Origin: Spirogloea muscicola
Lineage: Eukaryota; Streptophyta; Zygnematophyceae; Spirogloeales; Spirogloeaceae
Reading direction: 5' to 3'
Length of the DNA: 41,901 nt
NCBI GenBank assembly: GCA_009602725.1
Contig: WELB01000281.1
Location: 96,459 to 138,359, forward strand
In this document: piece after piece, positions 8,636 to 19,200 of the stretch
How positions within the stretch are numbered: position 1 is the first letter of the stretch
Layout of the letters: the number at the start of each line of letters is the position of its first letter
Notes under the pieces: model-generated
The model's input: only the letters and a program-made list of their open reading frames with translations
Databases searched by the model: none
Told to the model about the DNA's origin: nothing
Made by a program: the position numbers and the translations under genes

Positions 8636-10384
8636 TCACTGGAAGCCCGCAGCCACCCCACGCCCTTGCAGCAGGCGCGCTGCTTCGCGCGCCACCCACT
8701 GTGAGCCCTCCCGTGTGCAGCAGAAGGCGTGCAGGTGCCCCTTGCGCTCCACCACCGTCTCCACCTCCGGCGCCGCCTCCTCCAGCTGCTCGCCCCCCCG
8801 CCCCACACGCACCCGCTCGCCGTTGCTCTCAGCTCCTTGGCGAGGAGGCCGCCGCTGCCACGAGCAACAGTACGCGCGCACTGCCAGGACAAGCACAACA
8901 TGTGGCCGCCCATCCATGGCCCCACCTCCCGGCACAGGTTTAAAGGGCCCCAGTGGTCGTCCACCCCGAAAAGGAAGGCAATACGGGCGCCGTAATGTCG
9001 GAGGAAGCTCCAGTCCGGCTTCCTCTGGAGCTGCACAGCAGCACTGCCGAAGCTATGTCATCCTCGGCTTGCACGACGAGAAGCCCTGTGCTCTGCCTGC
9101 TCCTGGGCATGACAGGTTGCCAACCAGGCTGCCACAAAGGTGCCCTGCACTCGCACCTATGGGACACCGTGCCAGGCTGATCAAGTGGAGATCACATTGC
9201 ACATGCCACATTGCCGACACTGCCAACCCCTCAAATGTTGCTTACCGTGTCAAACTCGGTCATGCCCATGTACGAAAAGTTGCCCATGACATGGAACTGC
9301 AAGGCCAACGAGCCCCACTTGTAATTAAGCTCTCCACAGCATCGGCGCAAGATTCGCATATTAGAGGGAAGAGACTCTGATCACTGCAGCAGCTTTGAGA
9401 GGTGAGAGAGCTGGGGTGTATGGCAGCCGTATTCGAGCTAATAGGGCTGTGGCAGAAGTGCATCTCAGCCGCACCTTGAGGATGTGTTGGGAGCCAATGC
9501 TCACACTTCTGGAACCCCATGTCCGGCCGTAGAGGACCTGCATGAATGTCAGGGGCAAGCCCCACGGAAGCTGGCCCAAGGCCCCCGCCAGTGTGGCCAG
9601 CAGCCCTCGAGCAAAGCGGCTATGAGCCAGCCGGTTGAGCATGGCCTGCTGTCGCGACGTCTGGTTCAGGGCAATGAATGGGTAGAGACCCACCACAGCC
9701 TTGACGTGCTCTGGGAACTCGCGCAAGAGCTCCAGGCACATATACGCGCCGATGGAGTGCCCGACGAGGACAACGGACACGCTCTGCTGTTTCCGGACCA
9801 AGTCGCGGATGAAGCTGGCCTGCAGTGGTCATCGACCGCACGGCGCGGGAATGAGGACCAAGACCACCGGCTTGTGGCGCCGTTGCACGCGGACAGGCGT
9901 CTGCACTGATGACCAGCCATCGCTGTGCACTGGAGTCGTCGGACACGCCGGTGGCAGGCTGGGCATGGAGGCGGACCTTGTGAGCGAGCTGGTCGGCGAG
10001 GGAGAAGAGGCGGCCGCCCTCCCAGTCGGCCTCCGTGTGGCCCACGTGGCCCAGGGCCGTCACGGCCGCGGCGCCGCCCAGGCGCTGCGCCAGGTCGGCC
10101 ACGAAGTCGGCGTAGAGCGGGCAGATGCCCGGGTTGCCGGGGAGGACGACGACGTGCAGCGGCGCGGGCGCCTCGGGCGCCACCTCCAGCAGCTCGGTGC
10201 AGTGCCCGCCCACGGTGCGCAGGAGGGCCAGCGGCTGCGGCGCCGGGCGGGGCGCCATGGGCGGCGGCGGGGGGCGGCGGGCCGCAACCCCGGTGCTCCC
10301 GGCGGCCTGAATGCGGCTGCTGATGATGTTGATGTTGACAGAGCGGCTGGAAAAGCCAGGCAGGTGCGTGCAGAGGGTGCTCAT
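8636..10384 (-). CDS. LDAH: LDAH-like lipid-droplet-associated serine hydrolase
   Basis: Alpha/beta hydrolase of the LDAH (C2orf43, DUF2305) family, which acts on lipid droplets; the substrate is not settled. Five exons: 10384-9977, 9819-9475, 9296-9246, 9030-8926, 8785-8636, all GT-AG and in phase, giving 352 residues (human family members are about 325). Visible landmarks are the oxyanion/loop motif LPGNPG in exon 1, the nucleophile elbow GHSIGAY (Ser158), YMGMTEF in exon 3, FLFGVDDHWGP carrying the acid (Asp292/293), and GHLHAFC with the catalytic His near 322. All triad positions are intact. The start used is the ATG at 10384. An in-frame ATG lies upstream (10459), and a later one (MAPRPAPQP) would exclude the N-terminal part, which derives from a repeat. 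Stop is TGA. Confidence 0.9.
10313..10384 (-). repeat. Retroelement tail fragment inside LDAH exon 1
   Basis: The first 24 codons read MSTLCTHLPGFSSRSVNI and onward. At DNA level this follows the dispersed tail seen at 3456-3525 (ATGAACACCCTCTGTCTGCA...), 11240-11305 and 40497-40556, and ends at the same AGCAGCCGC terminus. It therefore looks like an exonised element end, contributing coding sequence or 5' UTR. Confidence 0.75.
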
Positions 10385-10399
10385 GAGCACGGCGGGGGC

Positions 10400-10828
10400 G
10401 GGGGGCCGCCCGCTGCGCCCCCGGCTCCTGTTGGTCTCCTGCTGCTGGAGGACAGGCATCCGGGTCCACCTTCAAAGCGCCTGCTCTGCTTGGGAGGTGG
10501 CACCGTGGAGCCGGGGGCGCCCTCGCAGGAGTCTCTGGCTTGCGCAGCGGGGTTGCTCCTCCTCACCTCAGTTGGGTTGGTGGTCCTCCTTACTTGCGCT
10601 GCTGGCCTCTCTTTAGTGCCGCTTCTCCTGCTCCGAGTTACTCTGATCTGCTGTTGCTCACACGTGGATACTGAGCAGCCATCTGCATCTCCCTCTGCAC
10701 CATCTTGCACTTTGTAGTGTAGTCCTTTTTCAGCACCTCTTTCTTTGGCTTTGAACATTGTCCATTCTTTTTGGTTGGCTTTGCCAGCCCCTCTTCTCAA
10801 TGGGCGAGCACCTTCTTCTCAAGCTGAC
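10400..10828 (+). mobile_element. Truncated retroelement end with full hairpin 3' tail
   Basis: 10620-10674 encodes PLLLLRVTLICC/SYSDLLLLTRGY-stop in adjacent frames (TGA 10672-10674). The tail follows: GCATCTCCCTCTGCACCATC ... TTGTAGTGTAGTCCTTTTTC, then the hairpin unit (10755-10818) with GGTTGGC-TTTG-CCAGCCC and CAATGGGCGAGCACCTTCTT. The same stop-to-hairpin tail is present at 31975-32100, so this tail structure is a real element feature. Confidence 0.75.
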
Positions 10829-11340
10829 CAGCGGCGCCGGGAACAGGGTGCAGCCCTTCAGCTGCTTAGCAGGGGTTACTGAGTGTCTCGTAGCTGCTTT
10901 GTTTCTGTTTCTTAGCGCTTCCCCTGGCCCCCTTCTCGTACTCTGTTCATTCATTTTCGGGCTGGTTGTTCCAGCCCCTATTCTCAATGGGCGAGCATTT
11001 TCTTCAGCTTCCCGGTGGCTCGGCCCCTTTGGGTCTTGTTTCCTGCTACCGAATGCGTTTGTCTATGTGCCTACAGCGGTCCCAAGCGATTGCTTTGCAT
11101 CGCCGGGCTGGTCGCGCGCTCTGCAGCAGCCTCTGATTTGCGCAGCGGGGTTGCTCTTCCTCCCCTTAGCTCATCTGACTTGCTACTGCTGACACGGGGG
11201 TATTGAGGACGCCCTGTCTGCCTAGCCTTTGGCTCCGCCATGAACACCTGTATGCATCTGGCTGGCAGTTTACAGCCGATTCTTTAATATCAGCAGCCGC
11301 TTTGGCTTTTCTTTTCTTTTCTTTTTTCTCCTCAGCCCGT
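10829..11340 (+). mobile_element. Two further truncated retroelement ends and tails
   Basis: 10855-10880 carries a QLLSRGY-stop end. 10935-10993 is a hairpin tail unit (TTCATTCATTTTCGGGCTGG ... CAATGGGCGAGCATTTTCTTC). 11040-11206 encodes CYRMRLSMCLQRSQAIALHR-type sequence, then SSDLLLLTRGY-stop (TGA about 11204). The CGCCCTGTCTGCCTAGCC ... ATGAACACCTGTATGCATCT tail follows, ending near 11304 at AGCAGCCGCTTT. 11123-11304 is nearly the same sequence as the insert at 40383-40561. Confidence 0.75.
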
Positions 11341-11399
11341 CTGACTTCCTACTGCTCAGATGTATGATCTGAAGAGTTCACTTTAAAGCCTTCTTTGGA

Positions 11400-11740
11400 A
11401 GAAAGGGGGCAACTGCGACCGCCCTGTCTGTCTAGCCTGTGGCTCAACTGACATAGTCGTGAACACTCTCTGTATGCGCCTCGCGGTATTCTACAGCCGG
11501 TCCTTTTTTATCAGCAGCAGCATTCTTCCTACCTGAAGACCACTTTCTCTGACCTGCGGCTGCTCACTAGACGATATTGAGCACCCTGTGACCACTTGAG
11601 TCGCGCGCTCTGCTTCAGCACTTTCCGAACATCCTCATCCTTTTTCTGGGCTGGCCAATCACAGCCATCGCCCTGGAAGTGAGCTCTTCCAAAAGGGGGC
11701 GAGGGCTGTGAAAAGCCAGCCCCGAAAACTCCCTTACAAG
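11400..11740 (+). mobile_element. Retroelement tail and hairpin remnants
   Basis: 11425-11530 is another GTCTGTCTAGCCTGTGGCTC ... AACACTCTCTGTATGCGCCT tail. 11545-11580 ends in SDLRLLTRRY-stop. 11635-11735 carries a second hairpin subtype (GGGCTGGCCAATCACAGCCATCGC and, inverted, GGCTGTGAAAAGCCAGCCCC). The subtype recurs at about 34733-34775 on the other strand. Confidence 0.6.
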
Positions 11741-12124
11741 GTCCGATGGGATAATGCCTTGAAACACATGACTAAGCAAGTAACATGAAGGTTTGTCCTT
11801 TAATGAAAGAGTCGCACTTAATCCACTGAAAGGGTGGTTCTTCTCCGGAGGTCCCCCTTGCCCCTGCCCTTCTTTCCCCCCCAGCTAACATACACTCGGC
11901 TCTGCCCACGGGCCCAACGCGCCACTTTGCCGCCGCCGCTCCGCGCACCGACCACCCATTCTGACTTTGCGGCCGGCGGCCTGCCGCCGCTCATCCTCTT
12001 TTCTCCATTCCCGCGAGTTGCTCTCCCCCAACACCTGCCCGACGAGGCCAACGGCCAGCTCTCCACGACATCGTCACCCCACTAGCGACCACAGACAGAG
12101 ACTGTCCACCATCCATCGCGAGAC
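11741..12124. other. 3' flank of TRMT2A; no gene seen
   Basis: Presumed 3' UTR and spacer of the reverse-strand TRMT2A gene. The sequence is C-rich (11840-12110). Overlapping ORFs of about 80 codons on both strands are rich in proline, arginine and glycine and show no conserved motif. A TTACA (reverse-strand TGTAA, the common green-algal poly(A) signal) occurs at 11734-11738, within repeat sequence. Confidence 0.4.
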
Positions 12125-15100
12125 TCATCGTTGCAGCAGCAGCACCAGCTCGCAGTGTGGCGTATGGGGGAAGAGGTCTACAGCTATTGCACGCTCCGGC
12201 CGGAAGGCGTCCACCTCCGCGGACATGCCTCCAAGCCGCCGCTTGGCCGTGCCCAGTGTGTATCCCCGCTGACCAGGCGGCCTCCGACCGGTCTGCTGGC
12301 CCATCTGCTCATGATATGGCGTGCACAGCTCCAACGCGTTCATGGCCAGCGACTCGGGGTTGCATGACACGTACCTGGAGGGAGCAACTGCCTGCTCAAG
12401 TCAGGAATTGCCGGAATGGCCTGACAGGGTGCTGCAGTATGATGGTAGCAGCCAGCCTTGGCTACAGACGTTCTACTCAGGCGGAAGCACATGAGACAGT
12501 GAGTGGCTTGTGCACTCACACAAGGCGCTTCAGCTGGGGGTGGGATCTCAGACTCTTCAGGACCTGGAGCACACACTTGATCTGGATGAGACAAGCTGCA
12601 GCAGGGCTTCTCACAGCCAATGCTGCCTTCATCAGCATTTCCCTATCTAGAAGCCTTGCGCTCCAGCAAGGAGCTGCGAAATTGATTACAAAGGTCGTCA
12701 AGTGACCCACGATTACTCGGACTGCATCAAGGAACGCATAGTAGAGCAGGGCTGATCAGAGTGGTGTGGCATCACTCACAGTAGGATGAAGACCAACTCG
12801 GGGCGGGTCAACAATGGCAACAACCTCTGAGAAGCGGTGTTGTGGGCTATCACTGCAGGAGTTGTAAGGAGCTTCTTCCTTGTCCTCGACTGCAGCACCC
12901 TCTGCCCGACCTTCATCTGGCTGTGCCCGGTCCTCCTGGTCCACAGCTGCTTGAGTCTTCAACTTTTTGTTGCTGGGATCAGCTGTCACATCACAGGCCT
13001 CACCTTTGCCTGGAGCAGTTTCCAGCTGTTCACTGTACTCCATGAGCAGCTCTTGCATCACATCCTCAGCCTGCAGTAGACACAAATTGCACACGGCTTG
13101 ATCTGAAAGGGCTTGGAACGCGGCCGCAAGTCCTGCCTGTGAGCTGATCCGCACATGACTCAAAGACTGCTGGCACCTCCGTACCTTGGCTGCGACAAAA
13201 CGGCAATTTGTGATACCATTGATGCTGGCATTCGTTCTGGCATCCATTACTGCCGCCTCGTTCATCTCAATACCAACCACCTGCAAATGCTTGGCTTCTC
13301 CGTTAGTGATGCTGTGGATCGGCAATAATTGGATAGCAAGCAAAAGGGCCGGATAAGACAGGCTGCAGGAGGCCATACCATGCCTACTTGTGCAGCAAGC
13401 GTGAGCCCAATCGTCCCTGTTCCGCAGCAGACATCAAATAGCAGGGTGTTTGGTCCAAGCTCTGCCCACTCGCCTACTAATCGGTAAAGCTTTTCTGCAG
13501 CACGCGTATTGACCTGCAACACTCCACATGTGACACGACAGGGGCATAAGATGGCACCAGCCTCAGTCTTTTGCAAATTGGTCAAGGACAAGCAGGCTGC
13601 ATCCTCCTTTCAGCGCCTCATGATGACCAACCTGGAAGAACGCCGTTGGGGAGATGCGAAAGGACAGCCCGCACAGTTGCTCCTGTATGTACAAGGGCCC
13701 CTCGATCTCCAGTACCTCCCCATTCTCTCTGCCACCGGCTGATGACTGCTTGCTAAGCTTCAAAGAGACGAGTGACGAGCTGGGAGGTGCAGCATTTGAG
13801 ACGCCTGCGTGCAGCTGCACGCAGTGGAACTGTGAGCCTGCATGTGCATCTTGCTGAGATGCTGGTAGATGCTTAAGCGGATGGGAAGCAGAGCTGCCAA
13901 TTTGAGGCCAACAGAGTTGGTAGTGACTCTCACATACCTGGCAGATGATGGTTGTGAGTGGTAAGGGTGGACATGCAGTGGCTGCCCCCTTCACAAAGGC
14001 CGCTGCCATGGAGCGCAGCTCAGCGTCTACCACCTCTTGAGGGAACTGCTCTGCTCCAATCTGCTCGATGATAACAAGGAAATGTCATCAAGCCGTCCTG
14101 ACATACTTCAAAAACTACTCGCCATGAAGGGTAGGGTTGTTTACCTTACCTGCACCAGCAACATGACATCTATTGCTTCTTCAATGGAAGGACAGCCTCC
14201 TTCTCGCACCTGTCAAGCACACTCCGTTGCATGTCAGGCAGAGAGGAATTTCAATGCACACCACACAGACGACAATGATGGCAAGCCAAAGGGAGATGGG
14301 TTGTTGAGAGTAAGAGAAGTGGTACAGTAAGCTGGCGCCAGAAGCCCTTGTTCTCCTTCTTGTCCCACACAGGCAACGCAGAGGCCTCCACAATGCTCCG
14401 CATACTGGCCGCGTACGCTTTGGCCACGCGCGAGACGTTGCGGCAGCTGCTAGGCTCCTCCACTGCTGTCACCCCCTCCCTGGAGGTCCATGCCAAGCGA
14501 TCCCGTCAATGTTGAAGACACACTGCAGGTCATGCACAGGTATCTGCTCAGGTTGCAGCAAGATACATACAGCGCCACAGTGAGATGCAAACTATGCCAC
14601 TCGCCAGCACGCACAAGTTCTCAGTGAAGTAGCAAAAAGGTACTCACAACCACTTGTTGGCAGTCTGAGCTTCTCCTCACCTGAACATGCCGAGCTGGAA
14701 GCCAACCTCAATGGCACCAGCAACAGTCCTCCCCACCGTGAACTCGCACTTGTTTCTGTACTCGTCCACTTGCGGTGATTCGAGGATGTCCAGCACCTCA
14801 CATGGCAGGCCCTCTGTGCTGACATGATTGGACCGCTCTAGCCCTGTCAGCGTTTCGTTTTTGGCGGAGCCACCAGCGAGGCCATAGACAGAACTTGAAC
14901 CACATCCATTGCCGCCGGAACAATTATGCTCAACCCATGCATGCTGGAGCCAAGGGCAGCGACAACCTCGCTCGCGAGCAGCGCACACCCAGTCGGGCAG
15001 CTTCGTCCCCCGTGGACAGCACTTGCGTGTCTTCCTCACCTGGTCGACACACAGCTCTCGCAGACGTCAACCGAGTGGCGTCCAGATCACGACAGGAGGG

Positions 15101-16101
15101 CAAAGGGACGATAAGCCATGCGATGGGGGAAGTGGACAGCGCTCACAATCTTCTTCAGGGCCTGCCGGATGGTGGCGTCCTTGAGCGCGAGCTGCTCCGC
15201 GTAAGCGAGGTGGGCCAGCGGCGTCACGGCCTCGCTGGCCGTCCGCACGGCCTTCACGGCCTTCTGGGCCCCGAGCTCGCCGCCTCCGACGCCCTCTTCG
15301 CCCCCGTCGCTGCTGTCGGCTGCGGCGTCGTCGCCAGGCTTGGCGGCAGGCGCCAGGCGCTCCCAGGCGCGCGGGAGGGCCGGCGCCACGCTCAGCCGGC
15401 GCTTCTGCACGCGCTTCCCCTCCAGCAGCTGCTCTGTGCGCCGCCACCACACCACCTCCCAACGCCATCACTACGACTGCGATGGTGCGAGGAGCAGGGA
15501 GCTCGGTGCTGGCTGATGGGGGCGCAGCGCAGGCTCACCTCCGTGGCGCGGAGCGCGTCGGCGGGCCCGGCTACCTGCAGGAACCCGTTCACCATGCCGG
15601 GCCGCTTCTTGGCCGCCACGTGCGGCACTCCCTGCAGCCCACGGGCCGTCGCAGTGAGCGCGGCAGGGGCGAGCAGCAGCAGAGGGGTGAGGGCGGGCGC
15701 GGGCGAGGCCTCACGAGCGCGGCCAGGAGGGAGGCCAGGTCCGCGGTCTTCCACGCGCTCGGCAGGTCCTTGATGCACAGCTGCGCCGAGCCCTCCGAGG
15801 CGGCCTCCGCAGCTGCGCCCGCAGCCTCCGGCGGCGGGCCAGGCGTGCCGCATTCGGCGCCGCCGCTGCCGCTCCCGGCGGCGGCCTTGGCGGACGTGGG
15901 GTCCCAGGACCCGTCGGGCCGCGGGCGGAGCTCGGCCTCGCCGTGCGCGTAGCGGCAGGCGTCGCCGTGGCGGCAGGCTCCCCGCCGGTGGTACGAGCAC
16001 AGCGTAGTCTTGGCCAGCGCCGGCGCGCCCGCGTCGTCCGCCGCCGCCGGCGCTTCCGCCGGCACTGTCGCCGCCGCCGCCGCTGTCGACGGGGCCGCCA
16101 T
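12125..16101 (-). CDS. TRMT2A: tRNA (uracil-5-)-methyltransferase, TRMT2A/TRM2 type with CCCH finger and RRM-like region
   Basis: SAM-dependent enzyme making m5U54 in tRNA. Fourteen exons (reverse strand): 16101-15715, 15631-15539, 15431-15147, 15039-14967, 14813-14681, 14479-14326, 14209-14150, 14060-13938, 13814-13632, 13513-13388, 13280-13185, 13070-12780, 12563-12520, 12374-12125; all GT-AG and in phase; 765 residues. Domains: CCCH finger C-x7-C-x5-C-x3-H (residues 35-53), as in plant TRM2 homologues; RRM-like region (about 108-190, LCIKDLPSAWKTADL to RRLSVAP); EYRNKCEFTVG; FRISPTAFFQVN; SAM motif FDVCCGTGTIGL (about 523-534); VDPPRVGLHP (658-667); catalytic Cys687 in YVSCNPES. All key residues are present. 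Divergent with NOL10, 134 bp between start codons. Stop is TGA. Confidence 0.94.
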
Positions 16102-16235
16102 GGGCCCGGCTTGAGCTCCAGGAGGGGCCAGGGTTTAAGGGAGGGGGTGGGGCCAGGGTTTAAGGGGCGGCTAGAGCACGACGGAGAAGCCCCTGTCTCC
16201 TCGCTCCTTGCCCCGCTGCACCGCGCGTCGCCGCC
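16102..16235. promoter_or_regulatory. Divergent TRMT2A/NOL10 promoter with paired telo-box-like repeats
   Basis: Only 134 bp separate the two start codons. Two near-identical units, GGGGCCAGGGTTTAAGGG, lie at 16124-16141 and 16149-16166, 25 bp apart. Each contains AAACCCT on the reverse strand, the core of the plant telo box (AAACCCTA), and a TGGGCC/GGGGCC-like site II element lies at 16100-16106. In land plants these two motifs mark ribosome-biogenesis and translation genes. Use here as a shared regulator is inferred. Confidence 0.6.
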
Positions 16236-19200
16236 ATGGCGGCGGCGGCAGGCGGAGCGTCGGGCTTCGGCTCGTTGCGCATGACGGCGCTCAACGGCGT
16301 GCGTGTGTACAGTGTGTCCGGCGGCGCCAGCGCGCCGCCGTGGCTGTCGGCCAAGCGCCGGCGCGCGCTGCGCAAGGACGACGCCTACCTGCGGCGGCTG
16401 GAGCTGGTGCAGGACATGGACTTCGACACCGCCAGCACGCGCATCAAGGCCACGCCCGACGGCGCCTTCCTCGTCGCCTCCGGTGCGCACCCATGTCCAC
16501 GTCTTTGCTTCTGCGCAGCCCTTGAGGCTGTCCAGCGCTGCCGCCGTCTCACGGGGGCGGTGCTCGCAGGCGTGTACCCCCCGCAGGTGCGCGTGTACGA
16601 GCTCTCCCAGCTGTCCCTCGAATTCGAGCGCCACCTCGACGCCGAGATCATCGACTTCCAGGCACGCTTTCCCTCACGCCTTCACTGCCCGCCCACCTGC
16701 CAGCATCGTCGGCTGCCCGCCGACCAGGCAGGAGGTCTCACAACGTCAATCCTGCTCGTGGGCCCTGCACAGATTCTGTCGGAGGACTACTCCAAGCTCG
16801 CGTTCCTGTGCGCGGACCGTAGCCTCTGCTTCCACGCCAAATTCGGCGCCTACTACCAGACTCGGATCCCCAGGCAGGCCCCTGTGCTTGCTGCTGCACC
16901 CGGGCACCTCCTTTCTGCCCCTCCGCAATGCCCACCATTGTCGAGTCTGTTGACCTCAGTCGTGGTGAGGAGTGTGTGCGGCTTGCTGGCTTACTTGTGG
17001 CCGGCTGCGGGGTCGCAGAATGGGGAGAGACCTGGCATATGATTCAGCGTCATGTGACCTGCTCGTGGCTGCTTCTTCGCCCCAAGTTTATCGCCTCAAT
17101 CTGGAGCAGGTCCTCAGCTACCTTGCATGGCTTCTCATTCTCCTCCTCTGTTGTTGCAGCAATTATGCAGAGCCTGTGACAACTCTTGCATCTCTTCTTG
17201 AGCTAAGGGCCTTTTTTGGAGCTCACATGCTGAAAGCTCAGAATCTCGCATGTGGTCGCTGTGCCCAATTCTCTGATGAAGTAGTTTTGGAGCTGAGCAA
17301 AAGCTTGTCATCAGGGCCAGCATGTGAGCAAGTGCAATAATGTGTCAAGTACGTGTCATATTGCTGACCGTTAAGCTGGGGGGCTTGCTGCTACTGTGCA
17401 CTGCTGGCCTTCAGGGGTCTTTCTTGACGCCTCTCACAACTCAGTCGCCATCGGTGAACGTTCTCGGCATAAGGTCGGTGATGCTCTTTGCAGGTTTGAC
17501 TAAGAGCTCTACAAAGTGCGGCCAGACTCACCTACTCTGACTGAACCTGCTGCTTGCTGCTGCTTCTGACGGAGGGGGCGAGTCACGTGCAGTCCGACAA
17601 ACGGTTTGGTGGTGTGCGGAGGCGAGGATGGTGCTGTGGAGTTCTTTGATCCCCGCCAGAAGCAGCACGTTGCGCGCATCAGTGCAACGGGCCCTGGTGC
17701 TGCGCCACAGGTTAGGAGTGTTGCCCTTATCCAAGTGACCTCCGGGCTACATAAGCCTTCTTTACAGCTCGGTGTTCACATGCTACAGATGTCCAGCAGT
17801 CAGCACTCGTTTGTATATGAGCTTGCACGTTTCTAAAGTCAAAGCACTGCTCTTTGACTTGCACGCAGGAGGTGACTGCACTGCGTTTTGAGGAAATTGA
17901 GTCCATGCAGCTGGCTGTGGTGACTGACGCAGGCATGGTACGAGCACATGGTAGCCTTGTCCCATTTCATTGCCGCAGCCAGCTTGCCAAGCACCTCACC
18001 CATGCAAGCCTGCCTTGGCATACAGGTGATGGTGTATGACCTGCGATCTTCGGTTCCCCTGCAATCCAAAGACCACATGTGAGCTCTAATTTGCAGGCTG
18101 CAGTCTCCTGCTGGCTGCACACCACCGGCATCCTTAGCTTGCTGAAAATTACACCGCATCATTCAGGGATTCAAGTGATGGATGCCAGGTATGGGAGGCC
18201 CATTGTGGACATCAAGTGGCATAAAGGCGTCAACTCGCTTTCACGTCACATCATCTCTGCCGATTTGAAGATCCTCAAGATCTGGAACCCTGAGTCTGTG
18301 GGTGGCTCTGCCCCTGCCACCACGTCGAGCAAGCAATCTGGATGATGGAACCGGCGGGGCATGTCAATCGTGCGTTGTAGTGATTGTTGGCAAGTTCCTT
18401 GTATCTGCGTGTCTTGCAGCCAGTAACCTTGACAAGCATAGAGCCAAGTGAGGGCGACATCAACGATGTGTGCACCGTGAAGGACAGCGGCTTGCTCCTA
18501 CTTGCCTTGGATGCACCTCTCATGCAGAACTTCTTCATTCCAGAGCTGGGCCCTGCTCCTCAGTGGTGCTCGTTCTTAGACAACCTCACTGTGAGACTCT
18601 CTCCTCCTACAATCAGATGCATGGCCTGGTGTTCTGTGCTGTCGGTCCGGTTCTGGAGCACCTGAGGCGTCGCTCATGCTTTGACACTTTTCTTCAGGAA
18701 GAGATGGAGGAAGAGAGGGAGACAGTCGTCTAAGACAACTTTAAATTCGTCACGCAAGATGAACTTGAGAGGTTGCAGCTCAGTCACCTTGTGGGAACAC
18801 CGCTGCTGCGAGCTTACATGCATGGGTACTTCCTTGATGCACGCCTTTTCCACAAGGTTGGCTTCCTTCTCATAGGCCTCTGCCAGTTCAGATGTACAGC
18901 TCTGGTGGCAGCAGGTTGTCTGCAGTAGGAGGAGGAGCCAATGCTACTATGCCGTAGGAGCATGGCTGCTTTTACAGCATGCTTATTCATCTCCATTGTT
19001 GCTCTGCCCAGGCAGAAGCAATAGTGGACCCCTTTGCATACGAGACATATCGCAAGAAACGCATTGAAGAACGTGTTGCTGCCACGCGTGCTGCTCGAAT
19101 AACGGTCGGTTGCTTAAGTCTCTCCTGGAGTGTGTTGATTCAGTCATATTTTATAAAGTAGGCCTGCTTGCTGTTGACCTCACTGGCAAGCTGCTGACGC

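Noticed and set aside
8182-9036. 284-codon reverse ORF as one gene
   Set aside because: Its start encodes LDAH exon 4, but after the GT donor at 8925 the frame becomes low-complexity and is out of frame with LDAH exon 5, so it is read-through into an intron.
9701-10717. 338-codon forward ORF
   Set aside because: It is antisense to LDAH exons 1 and 2, Gly/Arg/Ala-rich and has no motif; it reflects the GC-rich codon use of the real gene.
10755-10818. Hairpins as transcription terminators
   Set aside because: GGGCTGG/CCAGCCC stems followed by T-poor sequence occur on both strands, inside ORFs and with target-site duplications, in a eukaryotic context. They are mobile repeat units.
14895-15773. 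292-codon forward ORF
   Set aside because: It lies antisense to TRMT2A exons 2-4, crosses their introns and shows no conserved motif.
18731-18733. Reassignment of TAA to Tyr
   Set aside because: A single codon in one gene is weak evidence, and several retroelement copies end in TAC-TAA where a terminator is expected. A base error or null allele is simpler.
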